In this document: positions 19,089 through 23,895 of the stretch, in pieces
How positions within the stretch are numbered: the first letter of the stretch is position 1
Layout: each line of letters begins with the position of its first letter
IMG/VR virus record: IMGVR_UViG_3300030104_005549
Coordinates: 1-23,895 of that record
Origin: a virus
DNA length: 23,895 nt
Strand: one strand, 5' to 3'
Translations under genes and position numbers: made by a program
The notes under the pieces: model-generated
Seen by the model: the letters and a program-made list of their open reading frames with translations, nothing else
The model's database searches: none
Told to the model about the DNA's origin: nothing

Positions 19089-22000
19089 ATGATCGAAACA
19101 TATTCTCCCTTAAGTCCTAGGGTAAAAACTTATCAGGTCGTTAGCGAAACTATACCAGAATTTGCTAAATCAGAGAATCCTCTGTTCTCTAAATTTTTAG
19201 AACAGTATTATATCTCTCAAGACTTCCAAGGTGGACCTGCAGATATTGCGGAGAATATTGATGCGTATATTAAAGTCGATAATTTAACTACTGATGTAAT
19301 AAGAGGTACAACTACTCTTGTTGGCACTATATCATCAACAGATACTACAGTTACAGTAGATAGTACTGATGGATATCCTCAAAAATACGGTCTTTTTAAA
19401 GTTGATAATGAAATTTGCAGTTACACTGGTATAACTACAAATAGTTTTACTGGTTGTTTCCGTGGTTTTAGCGGAATCACTACATTTTCCAAACAAAATG
19501 ACCCTGATCAGTTAATATGGGAAAAAACTGTTGCTGAGTCTCATAATACTGGTGCAAATATAATAAATCTTAGTTCTTTATTCTTAAAAGAATTTTATAG
19601 GAACTTAAAAGCAATGTATGCTCCTGGTTTAGAAGGAGTAACGCTTTCACCTCAATTAGATGTCAATAATTTCATAAAAGAAGCAAGAAGTTTATATGAA
19701 GCAAAGGGAACTCGTGCATCTTTCAAAATTCTCTTCAAAGCACTCTTTGGAGTTGATCCAAAAATCAATGATTTAGAAAAATATCTTATAAAACCATCTT
19801 TTGCAAATTATTTGCGTAGAAAGACGGTTTCTGTCGAATTAATATCTGGTAATCCTCAGGAATTAGTTGGTCAAACACTTTTTCAAGATAATGACCCACT
19901 AAACCCTCAATTAAACGATGCATCAGGTCCTATTTCTGAAGTATCACTAATTAGAGACAATTTTTTCAAACTTTCTCTCTTTACAGGTTTTGATGAACGA
20001 GGTTTGACTGATGGTACCTTTGTAGTACCTGGCAGAAGTCAAAATATTGGAAAAATCGGTATTGGTGCGTCTGTTATTACTGTAGATTCTACAATTGGTT
20101 TTTCTAGCACTGGTACAATCAAAGTTGGTGAGATAGGCACATCATTTTATCAAACATTTACATATGACTCAAAAAGTATTAACCAATTCTTCGATATTGA
20201 TCCTCCAGTCAATATAGAGATACCAAATAACAGTACAGTATCTACTTTCAATATTGTTTATGGATATGAGGGTGGAGATATTAGTAAAAAGGTCGAAATG
20301 CGTTTAAGTGGCGTACTTTCTAACTTTGTTACTAGCAGACCTCTCCGAAATCTAAAATCTACCTCAGATATCAAGGTAAAAAACCTAGGAAGATTTATTG
20401 CTAACCCACCTATCAATAAATCCTATGAAGAGGTGTTTTTTAACAGTTGGATTTACAATACATCCACTAGATACGAAATTGATACTTTTGCAGGGTCTAT
20501 ATTTACACTTGTTGGTAATATTGAAAGAAGTAGTTTAAAAGTTGGTGATAAAATTGAAATTTTGCGTAGAAACAGTGAAGTTCTTGTTGCAGGAGATTTA
20601 ACTGTTGCTAGTGTTGATGTAACTTCATCATCTATTAGTATTGATGGCACTATCCCTACTCTTGACACTTCATTATTGTTTGATATCCGAAGATTACAAA
20701 ATAAAGTTAAATCTACCATTGTTCCAGTAAAAGGTGGACAAGATCAGTTACTAACAGATATTAATAACACATATATCGTAGATGAGTCTAGATCAGAGTC
20801 AGAAAAGCGAGAAGCATTTGTTGCTTCTAGTTCTCTGCCTAGTTACACTATAGAATCTGATAGAATTCATGCGGAGTTGATAAATCCTTCTATTGCTGGC
20901 GGAAACTGGGAAGGATTTGATAGTATAGAAGGCAGATACAGTATTATCTCGTTTGCAACAGATGTTCCATTTGAAACTGGAGATGAAATCATATATGTGC
21001 CAGAACCAGGTTCTCAGGTTATTGGTGGGTTAGATTCGCCAAGTTATTTCGTAGAAGTTCTAAGTGCAAAGAATAAAATAAGATTATATCCATCTCGTTC
21101 CTTTATTAAGGCAAATTTACCATCATTCTTTGTTGTACCTACTTTACCTACAAGCAAACATGATTTTATACTTGCCAGTCAAGGAAAACGAAATATATTC
21201 CCTGCAAGACCTGTAAAACGATATATTTTAGAGCAACAACTCAAAAGTGGTAAAGAAGGTCAAACTACCTCTGAAATTACAGTAGATGGTAATACCGCAA
21301 TGCTTGTAAACGGTATTGAGGTATTAAATTATAAAGGTGAGGATACACTCTTCTCTGGTCCTGTTAAAACTTTAAATGTTTTGAATAGTGGTGCAGGTTA
21401 TGATGTTCAAGCACCTCCAAACATTACTATTACCGATGAGACAGTAAGTGTCGCAAATACTGCAGGTGCAGTTCCAGTTTTAAGCGGAGTTGTAGAAAAT
21501 ATTCTTATTGACCCATTTGACTATGACCTTGATAAGGTTATAAGTGTAGAAATATATGGTGGTAATGGTAACGGTGCGATTGGTAGAGCGTTAGTTGAAG
21601 AAAGATTTAGACAGGTATTCTTTAATGGTATTAGCACTAATCTTGGCGGTGATGTTAGTTCAGTTGATAATTCATTCAATCTTGACAAAAATCACAACTT
21701 TTTAACTGGAGATAGAATTGTATATGATAATAACGGTGGTAACAACATTGGTGTTGCTACAACAGGAGGAGTTGCGGATACTTTAACATTATTTGGCGGT
21801 CAGGACTATTTTATCAATGTTATTAACTCAAAAAACTTTACTCTTCATAATAACAAGCAAGATTCGATTGCAGGAATTAATACAATACTAATTTCCGAAG
21901 ATGCTGCTATAACCAACGCAGGTCTTCATATTTTCCGTACTTTTGATAAAAAACGAACTATTAGTAGAATTAGTTTAGAAGATTCTGGTTCAGGTTACGC

Positions 22001-23895
22001 AAATAGAAATATTTTAGTAAAACCAGTCGGAATTAATACTTTTAATGATTGCGTTGAGTTTATCGATCACGGACTTACAGATGGAGAGACAATTGAATAC
22101 GAGAATGGTGTAAACGCTGTCATAACAGGTCTCAGTACAACAAAACAGTATAAAGTACTAAAGATAGATAAAGATAAGTTTAGACTCGCTGAAGCAGGTA
22201 ATAAGGGCGATAGAGAGGCAGAAGAAATAAATTACGATAATCGTCAACATGTATTCATAGATTCTGTTGGTGCTGGTTCTGGATATCATCTTTTCAAATA
22301 TCCACCAATTGTATGTAAAGTCAAAGTATTAACTAAAGATCAGCAAGAAAAAGAACCTGTAGCAACTCCAGTTGTTAAAGGACAGGTTGATGAGATCTTA
22401 GTTTACAACAGAGGTGCAAACTACGGATCTACAATTTTAAATTTTCCTAATCCACCTATTGTTAATATTCCAACAGGAACTTTAGGTCAAATTGGTATCA
22501 TTGTTGCGAATGGCACTGTTACTGATGCGTTTGTTGCAAATGGAGGAAGTGGTTATGTAGGACCTCCTAATCTTAATGTTATTAGTGCTGCACCACTTGC
22601 TCAAGGTGCAACATTAAGAGCTGTTGTAAATGACAGTGGTTCAATTACGGATGTTAAAGTTATATCTGGTGGTATTGGATATGCAGCAACTAATACAAGT
22701 GTTAATGTTGTACCTGTCGGTTCTGAGTTTAAGGCAGAAGCGACTGTAAGGGGTTTGACTGTTAATAAGTCATATCGCTTAGATCAGTCTGAAATGGACT
22801 ACCTACAACCTATTGGAGACGGTCTAGCAGTTAATGTTGTTGGATACGGTAACTCTATTAGGAATTTCTTCGATGATGATGGAACAGGACACTCTCCTAT
22901 CATTGGTTGGGCATATGATGGAAATCCAATATACGGTCCTTATGGATTAGTCGATACTGATGATATTCAATCTGATGTTGAGAAGATGCAGTCTAGTTAT
23001 GAGATATCAGCAACTAATATTGAAAATAGACCTCCTTCATCATTATTTCCTTTTGGATATTTCATAGAGGATTATGTTTACACTGGAAAAGGAAATTTAG
23101 ATGAACATAACGGAAGATTTACTAAGACTCCCGATTTTCCTCAAGGAGTCTATGCGTATTTTGCTACAGTAGATTTTTTAAATACTCCGCAGTTCCCATT
23201 TTTCATCGGTGACACATATAGATCTTTTGCTGTTGAAGAAAATACTGTAAAGGGTAAATTACTAGATCAAGTTACTTTTGACTTCAATAATTCAGAACTT
23301 GTAAGAAATACACAACCATATAACTTGTTTGGAGATGGTGTTAGTTATGATTACCTATTCCAACCATATAGAACTAACAACCAAGTTTCAAATCCAAGTA
23401 ATCTTCTAGAAGGTTCTATAGAAAACATCAATGTTATAAGTAAAGGTTCTGGTTACAGTATTGGTGAAAAAGTAGTTTTTGATAATACAGGAACTAATGG
23501 TGTTGGTGCAGATGCGGAAATTAAAAAACTTATAGGAAAACCAATTGATAATATTAGTAGTTCTGTAACTACATTACCAGATCTTCCTATTAAACATACC
23601 AGACAGGGAGTTGTTTTTAGAGTAACTCCGTATCATGAGTTTAAAGGATCTGATACTGTTAGAGTAACTGGTATATCAACTTATATTAAAAACTTAGAAG
23701 GATTTAAAAAGATTGCAGTTGCAGGTTATGCTGCATCTCTAACAGATGATGGTTACACTGGTATTATTACAGACCTAAGAGTTAATTTTGTTCCTGATAA
23801 TGTTGCAGCAGGTGATTCTATTGGTATTGGTACAGAAACTGCTCGTATTCTTAGTTTCTTCCCCAATGAAAAAATTGTTAGAATAGAAAGATACG
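19089..23895 (+). CDS. Giant baseplate protein in gp7 position, with YHYH domain; open at window end
   Basis: ATG 19089, one base after the gp6 stop; I translated the frame through to the last base and met no stop, so at least 1,602 residues with the C-terminus outside. The N-terminus (SPRVKTYQVVSETIPEFAKS, KFLEQYYISQDFQGGPADIA) and the LYEAKGTRASFKILFKALFG helix look like the wedge-protein start seen in T4-like cyanophages. The body is beta-rich, with recurrent [SN].G.GY turns (about residues 766, 966, 1108, 1151, 1194, 1452). Residues about 1262-1358 form a YHYH domain: HSPIIGWAYDGNPIYGPYG, then LDEHNGRFTKTPDFPQGVYA. T4 gp7 is 1,032 residues, so this is far longer. Baseplate role is inferred from position; gp7 identity is uncertain. 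Confidence 0.75.
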   Translation, partial: MIETYSPLSPRVKTYQVVSETIPEFAKSENPLFSKFLEQYYISQDFQGGPADIAENIDAYIKVDNLTTDVIRGTTTLVGTISSTDTTVTVDSTDGYPQKYGLFKVDNEICSYTGITTNSFTGCFRGFSGITTFSKQNDPDQLIWEKTVAESHNTGANIINLSSLFLKEFYRNLKAMYAPGLEGVTLSPQLDVNNFIKEARSLYEAKGTRASFKILFKALFGVDPKINDLEKYLIKPSFANYLRRKTVSVELISGNPQELVGQTLFQDNDPLNPQLNDASGPISEVSLIRDNFFKLSLFTGFDERGLTDGTFVVPGRSQNIGKIGIGASVITVDSTIGFSSTGTIKVGEIGTSFYQTFTYDSKSINQFFDIDPPVNIEIPNNSTVSTFNIVYGYEGGDISKKVEMRLSGVLSNFVTSRPLRNLKSTSDIKVKNLGRFIANPPINKSYEEVFFNSWIYNTSTRYEIDTFAGSIFTLVGNIERSSLKVGDKIEILRRNSEVLVAGDLTVASVDVTSSSISIDGTIPTLDTSLLFDIRRLQNKVKSTIVPVKGGQDQLLTDINNTYIVDESRSESEKREAFVASSSLPSYTIESDRIHAELINPSIAGGNWEGFDSIEGRYSIISFATDVPFETGDEIIYVPEPGSQVIGGLDSPSYFVEVLSAKNKIRLYPSRSFIKANLPSFFVVPTLPTSKHDFILASQGKRNIFPARPVKRYILEQQLKSGKEGQTTSEITVDGNTAMLVNGIEVLNYKGEDTLFSGPVKTLNVLNSGAGYDVQAPPNITITDETVSVANTAGAVPVLSGVVENILIDPFDYDLDKVISVEIYGGNGNGAIGRALVEERFRQVFFNGISTNLGGDVSSVDNSFNLDKNHNFLTGDRIVYDNNGGNNIGVATTGGVADTLTLFGGQDYFINVINSKNFTLHNNKQDSIAGINTILISEDAAITNAGLHIFRTFDKKRTISRISLEDSGSGYANRNILVKPVGINTFNDCVEFIDHGLTDGETIEYENGVNAVITGLSTTKQYKVLKIDKDKFRLAEAGNKGDREAEEINYDNRQHVFIDSVGAGSGYHLFKYPPIVCKVKVLTKDQQEKEPVATPVVKGQVDEILVYNRGANYGSTILNFPNPPIVNIPTGTLGQIGIIVANGTVTDAFVANGGSGYVGPPNLNVISAAPLAQGATLRAVVNDSGSITDVKVISGGIGYAATNTSVNVVPVGSEFKAEATVRGLTVNKSYRLDQSEMDYLQPIGDGLAVNVVGYGNSIRNFFDDDGTGHSPIIGWAYDGNPIYGPYGLVDTDDIQSDVEKMQSSYEISATNIENRPPSSLFPFGYFIEDYVYTGKGNLDEHNGRFTKTPDFPQGVYAYFATVDFLNTPQFPFFIGDTYRSFAVEENTVKGKLLDQVTFDFNNSELVRNTQPYNLFGDGVSYDYLFQPYRTNNQVSNPSNLLEGSIENINVISKGSGYSIGEKVVFDNTGTNGVGADAEIKKLIGKPIDNISSSVTTLPDLPIKHTRQGVVFRVTPYHEFKGSDTVRVTGISTYIKNLEGFKKIAVAGYAASLTDDGYTGIITDLRVNFVPDNVAAGDSIGIGTETARILSFFPNEKIVRIERY

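Noticed and set aside
1-23895. CRISPR array, insertion sequence, integrase or attachment site
   Set aside because: No regularly spaced repeats with unique spacers, no transposase or integrase signature and no direct repeat with an attachment-site context were seen.

Overview
This AT-rich window looks like part of the genome of a T4-like contractile-tailed cyanophage (a cyanomyovirus of marine Synechococcus or Prochlorococcus). The host assignment is inference. It rests on the T4-type baseplate genes 25 and 6 next to a very large gp7-position baseplate protein, a flavin halogenase resembling VirX1 of cyanophage Syn10, a 2-oxoglutarate/Fe(II) oxygenase, a collagen-like virion protein, and dozens of tiny overlapping genes of the kind these phages carry. 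Every supported gene is on the + strand. I see no photosynthesis gene, tRNA, CRISPR array, integrase or insertion sequence.

Region 1 (1-6300) reads as a tailoring and membrane block. It holds the C-terminal part of a collagen-like (Gly-Thr-Pro-rich) structural protein, then a prolyl-4-hydroxylase-type oxygenase, then a separate transcription unit. That unit encodes a nucleotidyltransferase/ligase-fold protein (KxDG motif), a flavin-dependent halogenase, a degenerate halogenase paralogue, and five very small proteins, most of them membrane-anchored.

Region 2 (6301-7912) starts with a promoter whose predicted start point coincides with the 5' end of a remarkable RNA fold. Positions 6351-6600 are closed by a 16-bp helix and contain a second, perfect 12-bp helix. 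A 44-codon membrane gene and a strong terminator follow. Then come small genes and a PD-(D/E)XK-like nuclease candidate. Region 3 (7913-9291) is an SF2 DEAH helicase behind two promoter signals.

Region 4 (9292-15200) is a typical accessory track of about 25 small genes in ATGA/TAATG-coupled strings. It is broken up by promoters and terminators, and some terminators sit directly in front of a promoter. One gene is HicA-like and one is AbrB/MazE-like; the rest are unrecognised, though several feel like conserved cyanophage families.

Region 5 (15207-23895) runs from a glycosyltransferase-like gene through four small genes to a T4-type late promoter (TATAAATA) and the late baseplate genes gp25, gp6 and an open-ended giant protein with a YHYH domain.

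Two regulatory patterns stand out. Four promoters carry a palindromic box (AGTGTCCACT or close variants) 27-28 bp upstream of the -10 element, while promoters with a consensus -35 lack it. Four promoters share a conserved sequence just after the -10 (GTATAC/AAACAAAG-like), which argues that several ATGs lying on that sequence are not the true starts.
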